Positions 1 to 6,013 of a stretch of DNA of 14,613 nt are shown in pieces (position 1 is the stretch's first letter; every line of letters starts with the position of its first letter). The notes beneath the pieces are model-generated. The model worked only from the letters and a program-made list of their open reading frames with translations. It searched no databases and was not told the DNA's origin. Position numbers and translations under genes: made by a program. Source of the stretch: an uncultured Christensenella sp. (lineage in GTDB: Bacteria > Bacillota > Clostridia > Christensenellales > UBA3700); the NCBI GenBank assembly GCA_910577795.1, contig CAJTNW010000034.1, forward strand, positions 1-14,613, given 5' to 3'.

Positions 1-7
1 AAATTAT

Positions 8-47
8 AAAGTGTCAGAAAAAGTATACTTTTTCTGACACTTTTTTT
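8..47 (+). terminator. Perfect 36-bp palindrome with T-tract, probable terminator
   Basis: Bases 8-25 are the exact reverse complement of bases 26-43, giving an 18-bp stem without mismatch, and 41-47 is a run of seven T on the plus strand. This is the form of a factor-independent terminator for a rightward transcript from outside the window. On the minus strand the hairpin is followed only by a short interrupted T-run, so termination in that direction would be weaker. It faces the leftward terminator at 170-199, as expected between convergent genes. With no unpaired loop base beyond the turn, a cruciform or a dimeric protein site cannot be excluded. Confidence 0.6.
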
Positions 48-169
48 ACTATATGTTACAAAATTAATTTTAAATTAAATTTTTAATAGCATATTATTGT
101 AATTCCGCAATTATTTGTATTTTATAATTTTTATCTTGCTATATTTTTTAATAAAAATTTACCAAAGCA

Positions 170-199
170 TAAAAAATCTGGCACTATTTGTGCCAGATT
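170..199 (-). terminator. Factor-independent terminator of the lipoprotein gene
   Basis: Ten-base arms at 175-184 and 190-199, perfectly complementary, enclose a 5-nt loop. The minus-strand transcript then runs into six consecutive U. It lies about 75 nt past the lipoprotein stop codon and is the obvious end of that transcript. Confidence 0.8.
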
Positions 200-275
200 A
201 AAAATTACTTTTATTTTTAAATTTAAGTTTTAATTACAAAATACCTATTAAATTTATATATTACCTCAATATTGA

Positions 276-761
276 TTAAAAACTAAAACTAAATTTCATT
301 GATGAAGTTGAAACACTACATTGTGTAACATTTTCAACATCTGCTTTGTTTACTGTAATAAAATCATAATACATTTGTGTAAACATACTTTCAGTGTATT
401 TTCTAGATAATTTTACAGTCAATTTAGTACCTTTAATATTAACTGATTTAATTTCGTAATCTTCATCATCATATACTGAATGACTTAAAACTATCAAAGC
501 ACTCTCTTCAAAGTAAGCATCATTAAATTGCTCAATTATAGACATATCAAAACTATCACCTAATTCTAAATATTCAATCAATTCCTCTCTACTTTCAATT
601 TTTTTAGCACTAGCATGTTCATCATCAAAACTTGTTGAACCAGTTAAAACTAGTTCCTCTACACTAAACTCAATTGGGTCTCCAGTTGAGCATCCAACTA
701 AACAAGTAGCCGCCAAAATCATAATCAAAACTATTGTTGCCAATAAACCTAATTTTTTCAT
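276..761 (-). CDS. Predicted lipoprotein, function unknown (PrcB-like C-terminal domain possible)
   Basis: A 161-residue secreted lipoprotein. Residues 1-23 form a signal peptide (two Lys, then a hydrophobic stretch) ending in the lipobox L-V-G-C, so Cys24 should be lipidated and the protein held on the outer face of the membrane. The mature part is acidic and has no cysteine or metal motif that marks an enzyme. The stretch around residues 84-120 (aromatic-rich FEESAL segment, then alternating beta-like strands) resembles the small PrcB-type or inhibitor-like domains of many Bacillota lipoproteins, but I cannot confirm this. The start is supported by AAGGAG 9 nt upstream. The gene is monocistronic, between a consensus promoter (804-832) and a terminator (170-199). 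Confidence 0.8.
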   Translation of the reverse strand: MKKLGLLATIVLIMILAATCLVGCSTGDPIEFSVEELVLTGSTSFDDEHASAKKIESREELIEYLELGDSFDMSIIEQFNDAYFEESALIVLSHSVYDDEDYEIKSVNIKGTKLTVKLSRKYTESMFTQMYYDFITVNKADVENVTQCSVSTSSMKFSFSF

Positions 762-803
762 TTAAATAAACTCCTTATTATTGAATTTTATTGTATGAAA
801 CAT

Positions 804-832
804 ATTATATTAAATTTCTGTAACTTTGTCAA
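804..832 (-). promoter_or_regulatory. Consensus sigma-A promoter of the lipoprotein gene
   Basis: On the minus strand TTGACA (832-827) and TATAAT (809-804) match both hexamers exactly and are separated by 17 bp. Transcription should start near 797, giving a leader of about 35 nt before the ATG at 761. An exact match suggests strong constitutive expression; I see no clear operator overlapping it. Confidence 0.85.
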
Positions 833-962
833 CTTTTTTTCTTTATTCTTACACAATTTAGAATAAATTTGGCAATTTTTATTCCATTTTTTTACAAAAA
901 CATAGCAAAACCGAATAAAAAAATGACATTTTTCAACTTTTAAATACTAATTTTTACAAAAT

Positions 963-1439
963 TTAATTAATATTATTTAATAAATCAATTGCTTTTTCCA
1001 CATGCTCTATTTCTAATCCATACCTAAAATTTGGTTCTGTTTTTATATAGTTAGCATTCAACTCTTCCCAGCCAAAAGGATAATCATCGATAATCACAAA
1101 ACTTTCTATTTTTTCCTCCATATATTGCAACCAGTCTTTGATTTCATTTCTTCGCTCTGCCATTATCCCTAAATATGGGGTTTTGTCATAAATTGAAAGT
1201 CCATATTTTTCAAACATTTCACAAATATACAAACCAGAACTATCACATAAACTTTTATTTTTATCCCAATGTTTTCTCCAAGTAGAAATTAACACTATTG
1301 CTGCACCTGTTTTATCTACAATTTGTTTTAGCAAAGCAAGTCGACTTTCATCTATAAAAGACATTTTATTCCAGTCTCGTACTTTATCATATTTATCACT
1401 ATTTAAAACACCATCAATATCCAAAAAAATTATTTTCAT
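963..1439 (-). CDS. Small HAD-superfamily phosphatase-like protein
   Basis: 158 residues. It starts with a hydrophobic strand and D7-I-D9-G, the DxDG motif that gives HAD enzymes their nucleophile and acid/base aspartates. Motif II is Ser52 in LISTWR, Arg97 is a candidate for the motif III basic residue, and D118-D119 in IIDDYP is motif IV. All catalytic motifs are therefore present in a near-minimal HAD fold with little cap. The arrangement recalls the HAD domain described in Swiss-army-knife RNA repair proteins and PNKP-like phosphatases, but the substrate is unknown. The reading frame extends upstream to 1499; I chose the ATG at 1439 because GGAG lies 7 nt before it and the HAD motif normally sits at the extreme N-terminus. 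Downstream there is only AT-rich sequence without a convincing hairpin. Confidence 0.8.
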   Translation of the reverse strand: MKIIFLDIDGVLNSDKYDKVRDWNKMSFIDESRLALLKQIVDKTGAAIVLISTWRKHWDKNKSLCDSSGLYICEMFEKYGLSIYDKTPYLGIMAERRNEIKDWLQYMEEKIESFVIIDDYPFGWEELNANYIKTEPNFRYGLEIEHVEKAIDLLNNIN

Positions 1440-1538
1440 TTTTAATCTCCATATATTTACTACTATATTCTTAAAAAGATAATTTGCTACTTTTTGCAAA
1501 AAATATTATTTACTATGCTCATTATATTTTACAATAAA

Positions 1539-1547
1539 ATTATAGCA
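1539..1547 (-). promoter_or_regulatory. Possible extended -10 promoter of the HAD gene
   Basis: The minus strand reads TGCTATAAT, an extended -10 element about 100 nt upstream of the HAD start. No good -35 hexamer accompanies it, and a second TATAAT lies at 1521-1526, so the exact start site is uncertain. Confidence 0.4.
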
Positions 1548-1589
1548 TACAAAAAGTAATAATTGTAATATTTTTTTATACAATTGAAA

Positions 1590-1620
1590 ACAAAAAAATA
1601 ATGCACTAATTAAAGTGCAT
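1590..1620 (-). terminator. Terminator after the carbonic anhydrase gene
   Basis: Seven-base arms at 1601-1607 and 1614-1620 pair around a 6-nt loop. On the minus strand the hairpin is followed by TA and a run of seven T. It lies about 60 nt past the carbonic anhydrase stop and separates that operon from the HAD gene. Confidence 0.7.
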
Positions 1621-1680
1621 ATTTGTTATATCATTAATATTAGTAGTAATTGAAATTAATAATATTTAATAATAATTATT

Positions 1681-2241
1681 CTATTCCAAAAATTTTACTT
1701 TGCCACTATCACCAAAATACATTGCACCAAACACTTTGCAATTTGGACATTCATTACTTAATAATTCCTGCACACTTTTAACTCCAGCACAAACATTTAT
1801 ACGGCTTGCCATATAATCATCTTTTTCATCACCTATAACTGCACATATTTTATCAATAGATTTAGCAATAAGTCCTTTAGCATTTCCATTAATAGCAGCA
1901 TTTATTGCACCACAACCAGTATGTCCCAAAACTATGACAATAGGCACATTTAAGTGAGTTACCGCATATTCCATACTTGCAAGCACAGTAGAATCTACCA
2001 CATTTCCAACTGTGCGAATAACAAACAAATCACCAATGTTTGCCGAAAAAATACTTTCTGGTATTACCCTTGAGTCGGAACAAGAGATTACTACTGCATA
2101 CGGTTTTTGACCATTTTCAAAAACACTAATTCGCCTATCTAAAGATATATCACCTTTGCTTATTGCAGAAGTTAAATATAAATCATTGCCTTCCTTTAAT
2201 CTTTTTAGTGCATCTTCCCATGAAAAACATCTATTTTGCAT
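1681..2241 (-). CDS. Beta-class carbonic anhydrase
   Basis: Interconverts CO2 and bicarbonate in the cytoplasm, supplying bicarbonate for carboxylations and pH balance. The 186 residues carry the complete beta-class site: zinc ligands Cys54, His107 and Cys110, with Asp56 and Arg58 of the CSDSR motif forming the Asp-Arg dyad. The GHTGCGA motif follows at 106-112. Length is within the normal range and nothing is missing. It is the last gene of the operon, 42 nt after the DUF2871 membrane gene and followed by a terminator. The translation signal is odd: GGAG lies 17 nt from the ATG, too far to serve it, and an in-frame TAA just upstream rules out a longer form. A four-codon ORF (2264-2250) uses that region. 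The family call is secure; the physiological partner is not. Confidence 0.93.
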   Translation of the reverse strand: MQNRCFSWEDALKRLKEGNDLYLTSAISKGDISLDRRISVFENGQKPYAVVISCSDSRVIPESIFSANIGDLFVIRTVGNVVDSTVLASMEYAVTHLNVPIVIVLGHTGCGAINAAINGNAKGLIAKSIDKICAVIGDEKDDYMASRINVCAGVKSVQELLSNECPNCKVFGAMYFGDSGKVKFLE

Positions 2242-2283
2242 ATAAATCTTTATTTAAACTCCATTTTTAATAATTAATTTTAT

Positions 2284-2754
2284 TTAAATATTATCTATTT
2301 CATTATCACTTTTATTACATTTAGCCGGTTTATTTAAAAGCCATGCAACAAAAACAAGTACCAGACCTACTCCTAAAACAGCATGAAAAATACCTGAAAC
2401 CCCAGCAATAGCACCATTAGCACCACTAGATATAGAGTATACAATTTTATCAGACTTAACTAAAACATCTAATATACCACGAATTGTCATCATAAGACCT
2501 GCACCAATAACACCAACAAAGTATGTTAAAAAAGCACAACTATGCAATTTTTTGTTGTAATTATCTATCTTTTCACTAACAAGTCCAATAATCAATGTCA
2601 AAACCATACCTAAAACAAGAAAATGTGTATGTACTAACCCTAAAGTTGTATAGGTATTTACAACTCCGTATGCTTTAGAAAATTCTCTGTAAAACACTCC
2701 AAACACTATGCCCAAAACCAAAAAGACTATTGCGAATTTAATATATTTTTTCAT
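2284..2754 (-). CDS. DUF2871-family membrane protein
   Basis: A 156-residue integral membrane protein with about four transmembrane segments (roughly residues 6-24, 36-58, 74-95 and 116-140) and a short charged cytoplasmic tail. The N-terminal block, including FGVFYREF and then HTHFLVLGM with His42 and His44, fits my recollection of the DUF2871 family, which has no established function. Further histidines (71, 124) lie in or next to membrane segments and could bind a metal or heme, but that is speculation. The start codon overlaps the stop of the preceding gene by one base (TAATG), so translation is probably coupled. It sits directly upstream of the carbonic anhydrase. Confidence 0.7.
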   Translation of the reverse strand: MKKYIKFAIVFLVLGIVFGVFYREFSKAYGVVNTYTTLGLVHTHFLVLGMVLTLIIGLVSEKIDNYNKKLHSCAFLTYFVGVIGAGLMMTIRGILDVLVKSDKIVYSISSGANGAIAGVSGIFHAVLGVGLVLVFVAWLLNKPAKCNKSDNEIDNI

Positions 2755-3398
2755 TAATAACTCCCAAATTTAATTTTTCTACGACGTCGTCCCTCATCAT
2801 GCACCCACTGTATTTTTCCTAAAAGTGTACGCACAAAAACGATTGTTCCCATTGCAAAAAATGCAATACCCATAACAAAAAACATAATAACTATCCAACT
2901 AGCAGACATTATCTCAGAAGGTTTTTCTGGATTATATTTTATGGTTACTTTATCACCAACAGCAGGAGCAATATTTGCACTAGTAGAAACTTCACTTTCA
3001 ATCTCATATCTAATGCCATCTACATAATACTCATACGTAGGTACAGCCATCAACGTCACACTGCCATCCTCTTTATCAGTTTTCCAATATGTTCTAACAG
3101 ATATAATTGTAGCCTCTACCTCTTCATATTTCGTTTGTTTTATAACATTTACAACACCTGTGTATAATAAAAATACTCCTGCGACTGCAAAAACAAATGT
3201 TATAATTAATACCAAAATATTAGCACCTCTAATTTTTTTTGCTGGTTTAGAATCCACATGTTGATTAATCTCTTCAATTTGAGTATCATCAATTTGTTTA
3301 TGTACTTCCTCTTTTTCGGAATCACTATTTAGTAATTCTTCCATTTTTGTATCATATTTTTTAATTTGTCTTACATATTTATCTTCATACTTTTTCAT
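2754..3398 (-). CDS. DUF3592-domain membrane protein
   Basis: 214 residues. A highly charged N-terminal region (1-58, rich in Glu/Lys/Asp, possible coiled coil) is followed by a transmembrane segment (about 60-83). An extracytoplasmic domain (about 90-168) carries the features of DUF3592: a VEATIISV strand, a YYVDGIRYE strand, and GDKVTIKYNPEKPSE before a second membrane segment (168-192). A strongly basic tail (RRRRKIK) fits the positive-inside rule. Function of the family is unknown. The start overlaps the end of the preceding gene by 14 nt, and the stop overlaps the DUF2871 start by one base. The protein is a shorter relative of the gene just upstream, suggesting an old tandem duplication. 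Confidence 0.72.
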   Translation of the reverse strand: MKKYEDKYVRQIKKYDTKMEELLNSDSEKEEVHKQIDDTQIEEINQHVDSKPAKKIRGANILVLIITFVFAVAGVFLLYTGVVNVIKQTKYEEVEATIISVRTYWKTDKEDGSVTLMAVPTYEYYVDGIRYEIESEVSTSANIAPAVGDKVTIKYNPEKPSEIMSASWIVIMFFVMGIAFFAMGTIVFVRTLLGKIQWVHDEGRRRRKIKFGSY

Positions 3399-4440
3399 AT
3401 TTTTTATTTACTCTCCATATCTTCCAAATATAAAATCTTTTTATTCCAACAAAAATACCATAAGCAATACAATAAATTCCCAAAAATGCAAACATAATTA
3501 ACGCATAAGGTGCAACTCCACTTAGCAGCATTTCAATAAAGTTAAAACCTCTAGTTACAGCAATTAAAAAAATAAAGCCATAAGCAAATGTAAGGAATAT
3601 TCCTCCAACACCTATATCTCTTGCAACCTCAACTGAAGTAATAAGGTTCAATACTGCTACAATTATTGCAAAACTTAAACAAATAACTGCTAAACTAATC
3701 ATCATTCCCGAATTTGACTTTTGCCAAGTAATTTCCGGATTATGCTTACTATAATAAATTGTTATAGTTCTTCCCTCTATATAATTTACTCCTGTTATAG
3801 TTGTGTCATCAAAAATATAACCTTTATTTATGTTAGTTTCTTCATTATACACCCAATATACAAATCTTAAAACTTGTTTATCACTATCTCTTACATCTAC
3901 ATATTCAACTTTAGCAGTTGTTTCTATCCAATTGGGATTTGATGCTTTTTTTATATGACTATTATTAACAGAATAAAAAACAAAAAATAAAGCAACACCT
4001 ATTATCAAAATTAAAATACTAGCAAAAATACGTTTTATTGTATATTTTCTGCGGTCTACAAGATAAGAATCATACTCTTCTTCGCTAATAATTATTTTAT
4101 TTGACTTTTTATCTGCTTTAACACTGGCGCTTTTTTTATATTTGTGGGTTTTGACAATGTTTTTAAATTTTTCATTTTCGTCATCAATATTTTTAACTGC
4201 AGCATCGTATGCCTTTGCTTCGTGCTTATGTCCAAATTTATTTAATACACTACCCCAAGCACCTTTTGCAGAAATAATTAATATTGCACTAAATACACCG
4301 CCAAAAAGCAAAACAGGAATAATGCTAATAATTCCACTAATAACACTGCTGGCATTTACTAAGCAAAATATAATAACTGCTATACCATAGGCAATACATA
4401 TTCCGACAAATGTATAAAGAATAATTTTTCCTTTATTCAT
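3385..4440 (-). CDS. Multi-pass membrane protein with DUF3592-like domain
   Basis: 351 residues with at least six predicted membrane segments (about 6-28, 34-58, 137-157, 247-268, 277-297, and one or two between 305 and 334). A charged cytoplasmic loop lies at 60-135 and an extracytoplasmic beta-rich domain at about 165-245. That domain has the same layout as in the downstream gene: TTAKVEYV strand, RFVYWVYNEE strand, then GRTITIYYSKHNPE before a membrane helix, as in DUF3592 proteins. It is the first gene of the four-gene operon. AGG lies 6 nt before the ATG. A weak promoter candidate is TTGAAA at 4501-4496 with TAAAAA at 4479-4474. Function unknown; an envelope role is inferred only from topology. 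Confidence 0.65.
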   Translation of the reverse strand: MNKGKIILYTFVGICIAYGIAVIIFCLVNASSVISGIISIIPVLLFGGVFSAILIISAKGAWGSVLNKFGHKHEAKAYDAAVKNIDDENEKFKNIVKTHKYKKSASVKADKKSNKIIISEEEYDSYLVDRRKYTIKRIFASILILIIGVALFFVFYSVNNSHIKKASNPNWIETTAKVEYVDVRDSDKQVLRFVYWVYNEETNINKGYIFDDTTITGVNYIEGRTITIYYSKHNPEITWQKSNSGMMISLAVICLSFAIIVAVLNLITSVEVARDIGVGGIFLTFAYGFIFLIAVTRGFNFIEMLLSGVAPYALIMFAFLGIYCIAYGIFVGIKRFYIWKIWRVNKKYEKV

Positions 4441-4555
4441 AAAATACCTAATACTCCCTTTATTTAATTTTTATTTTTACATATATAAAAACAAATTTCA
4501 ACTAAATATTGCAATAACAAATCAAGATACACTTGTTTAAATATTAATATATATT

Positions 4556-5044
4556 CTAAATAATGTCTTTTAATGTTTGTATGCTACAACCATTACGTTC
4601 ATAGTAGTTTAACATTTCGGGGATTTTCTTTTTATCATAACTTGTAATACAGTCAGATAATACATTAACTTCATAGCCTTTCTTTGCCATATTATAGCAA
4701 GTAGACTTAACACAACAACAAGCATCTGCACCTGTTATATAAAACTCTTTTATATCATTTTCATTAATAAAATTTGCAAAATCTTCACTTGTCAATGCGT
4801 TACTTTTGCTTTTAACAAATATATTCTCAGATACAACTTTCAACTCCGGCACTAACTCTGCACCACGTGTATTAGGTTTAAAAGTTCTTGTACCAACAGT
4901 CAAATTGTTATGTTTTATATATATTATATGCAAATTGTTACTACTCGCCCAGTCAATAGCCTTATTAATATTATCAATTATTTCTCTGTAGTTTTTTGTA
5001 ATATCATTTTGAATATCAATTACAACCAATGCTTTATCTTTCAT
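4556..5044 (-). CDS. Isochorismatase-family cysteine hydrolase
   Basis: 162 residues, about the length of compact cysteine hydrolases (nicotinamidase, N-carbamoylsarcosine amidase, ureidoacrylate amidase types) of the isochorismatase fold. The triad is intact: Asp10 in VVIDIQND, Lys78 in FVKSKSNAL, and Cys111 in the A-C-C-C-V-K-S-T segment where the family nucleophile sits. Cys109 and Cys110 directly before it are unusual. The motif alone does not fix the substrate. The gene is translated from AGAGG 8 nt before the ATG, under its own promoter (5092-5121). No clear terminator follows before the next gene at 4440, so some read-through into the membrane-protein operon is possible. Confidence 0.87.
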   Translation of the reverse strand: MKDKALVVIDIQNDITKNYREIIDNINKAIDWASSNNLHIIYIKHNNLTVGTRTFKPNTRGAELVPELKVVSENIFVKSKSNALTSEDFANFINENDIKEFYITGADACCCVKSTCYNMAKKGYEVNVLSDCITSYDKKKIPEMLNYYERNGCSIQTLKDII

Positions 5045-5091
5045 TTGTCATACCTCTTAAAATTAATTTTCCCGCTGCTATTTGCAACGTA

Positions 5092-5121
5092 ATTATAACA
5101 TATAAATTTATATAGTTTCAA
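5092..5121 (-). promoter_or_regulatory. Promoter of the cysteine hydrolase gene
   Basis: The minus strand carries TTGAAA (5121-5116), an 18-bp spacer and TATAAT (5097-5092), preceded by TG at the extended -10 position (5100-5099). The predicted start near 5084 leaves a leader of about 40 nt. It lies immediately after the terminator at 5134-5167, so this gene is transcribed independently of the helicase operon. Confidence 0.75.
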
Positions 5122-5133
5122 CTATAAAATATA

Positions 5134-5167
5134 AAAAAGAACAAGGATTGAGTCCTTATTTCTTTTT
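5134..5167 (-). terminator. Probable bidirectional terminator of the helicase/DUF2290 operon
   Basis: AAGGA (5143-5147) pairs with TCCTT (5153-5157) around a 5-nt loop. After a small internal loop the stem continues with A-rich and T-rich arms (5134-5141 with 5160-5167). On the minus strand a run of U follows. It lies about 240 nt beyond the DUF2290 stop codon, a long 3' region for a bacterial operon. Confidence 0.65.
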
Positions 5168-5407
5168 ACAAAATTACGATATCAAAATCTATTAATTTAA
5201 CTTATAAAGTCATTAATAGATGTAGTTTGCATCTATCTTTTCATTCTATTATTCAATATACTATATTATAAAAATATAAATAATTTCATAAATTGCTTAA
5301 AACTACTAATAGGAATTCATTTATATGAAACTCTTTGAAGTAAAAATTTTCCTTAACTCTCTAAATTCAATTAGGCATAAAACGAATATTAATTAAGAAA
5401 TATAAAA

Positions 5408-6013
5408 TTAATTTCCAAAAATAATTCTTAATTTATCGCTTTCTTCATTTGTAAGCAAACAATCTTTTTGTTTATTAGTAACCAATTTATCAACAATATC
5501 TTGTTCATTATGATACATATATTTTAATATTATATATAAAAAATCAAATGGCGATAAATAATGGCTTATAGGAATACGAAATTCTGGATTATCTATACCA
5601 ATATGTAAGTGAACTAAAGTATGAATTATACTTTTGTATCCTGTTTTATCATAATCTACACGCAAATATTTAGAAATGGAAATTTCCTCATCCAAAAAAT
5701 TGTAATTATTAGGTGGAGGAACATATGCCAAATTATGTCCTACAACTTTTTCATTAACATCAAAAATATAATAAAAATAAATTATTGAATCATCGTTAAG
5801 ATATATTGAATAACTTTCATCTTCTAATGCAGTATTGTATGCACTTTTATAATTTTTACGTTTAAAATGATCAAACTTATGTCCTAAAGTTGCAGAATGG
5901 TCACTAGGCATTTTAGCATCATTTATTAAATCAAATTTTGGAAAATTCGCATAAATCCATCGCCATTCAGATAGGATTTGTTTTTTATCACTATTTTTGT
6001 TATTCTTCTTCAT
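5408..6013 (-). CDS. DUF2290-family protein, partner of the helicase
   Basis: 201 residues, soluble, with no signal or membrane segment. The segment LRVDYDKTGYKS, followed by H131-TLVHLHIG with histidines 131, 135 and 137, then FRIP and LSPFDFLYIIL (153-163), matches what I know of the DUF2290 family, whose biochemistry is not established. The His cluster could be a metal or catalytic site, but that is an inference from clustering alone. The start codon lies 14 nt inside the end of the helicase gene, with AGAG 4 nt upstream, implying coupled translation and a joint role. The protein ends normally and is followed by a long 3' region. The fixed pairing with an SF1 helicase suggests a two-gene anti-phage module. 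The family call rests on motif memory. Confidence 0.65.
   Translation of the reverse strand: MKKNNKNSDKKQILSEWRWIYANFPKFDLINDAKMPSDHSATLGHKFDHFKRKNYKSAYNTALEDESYSIYLNDDSIIYFYYIFDVNEKVVGHNLAYVPPPNNYNFLDEEISISKYLRVDYDKTGYKSIIHTLVHLHIGIDNPEFRIPISHYLSPFDFLYIILKYMYHNEQDIVDKLVTNKQKDCLLTNEESDKLRIIFGN

Larger units (their letters stand above)
5045..5407. other. Gene-free region between cysteine hydrolase and DUF2290 genes
   Basis: This 363-base stretch holds the hydrolase promoter (5092-5121), the terminator (5134-5167) and two overlapping inverted repeats: 5187-5196 with 5212-5221 (10-bp arms), and 5216-5222 with 5230-5236 (7-bp arms). The two cannot form together because they share 5216-5221. A TATAAT at 5270-5265 on the minus strand has no good -35. 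The part from 5290 to 5407 is AT-rich and shows only ORFs of a few codons. The arrangement could be a 3' UTR or encode a small RNA of roughly 125 nt ending at the terminator. Confidence 0.4.

Noticed and set aside
1561..1585. Inverted repeat with 7-bp arms next to the carbonic anhydrase terminator
   Set aside because: Almost entirely A/T and weak; the neighbouring hairpin at 1601-1620 with its T-run explains termination better.
4142..4390. Plus-strand ORF of 82 codons
   Set aside because: Lies entirely antisense to the DUF3592-like gene; hydrophobic content mirrors the membrane helices on the other strand.
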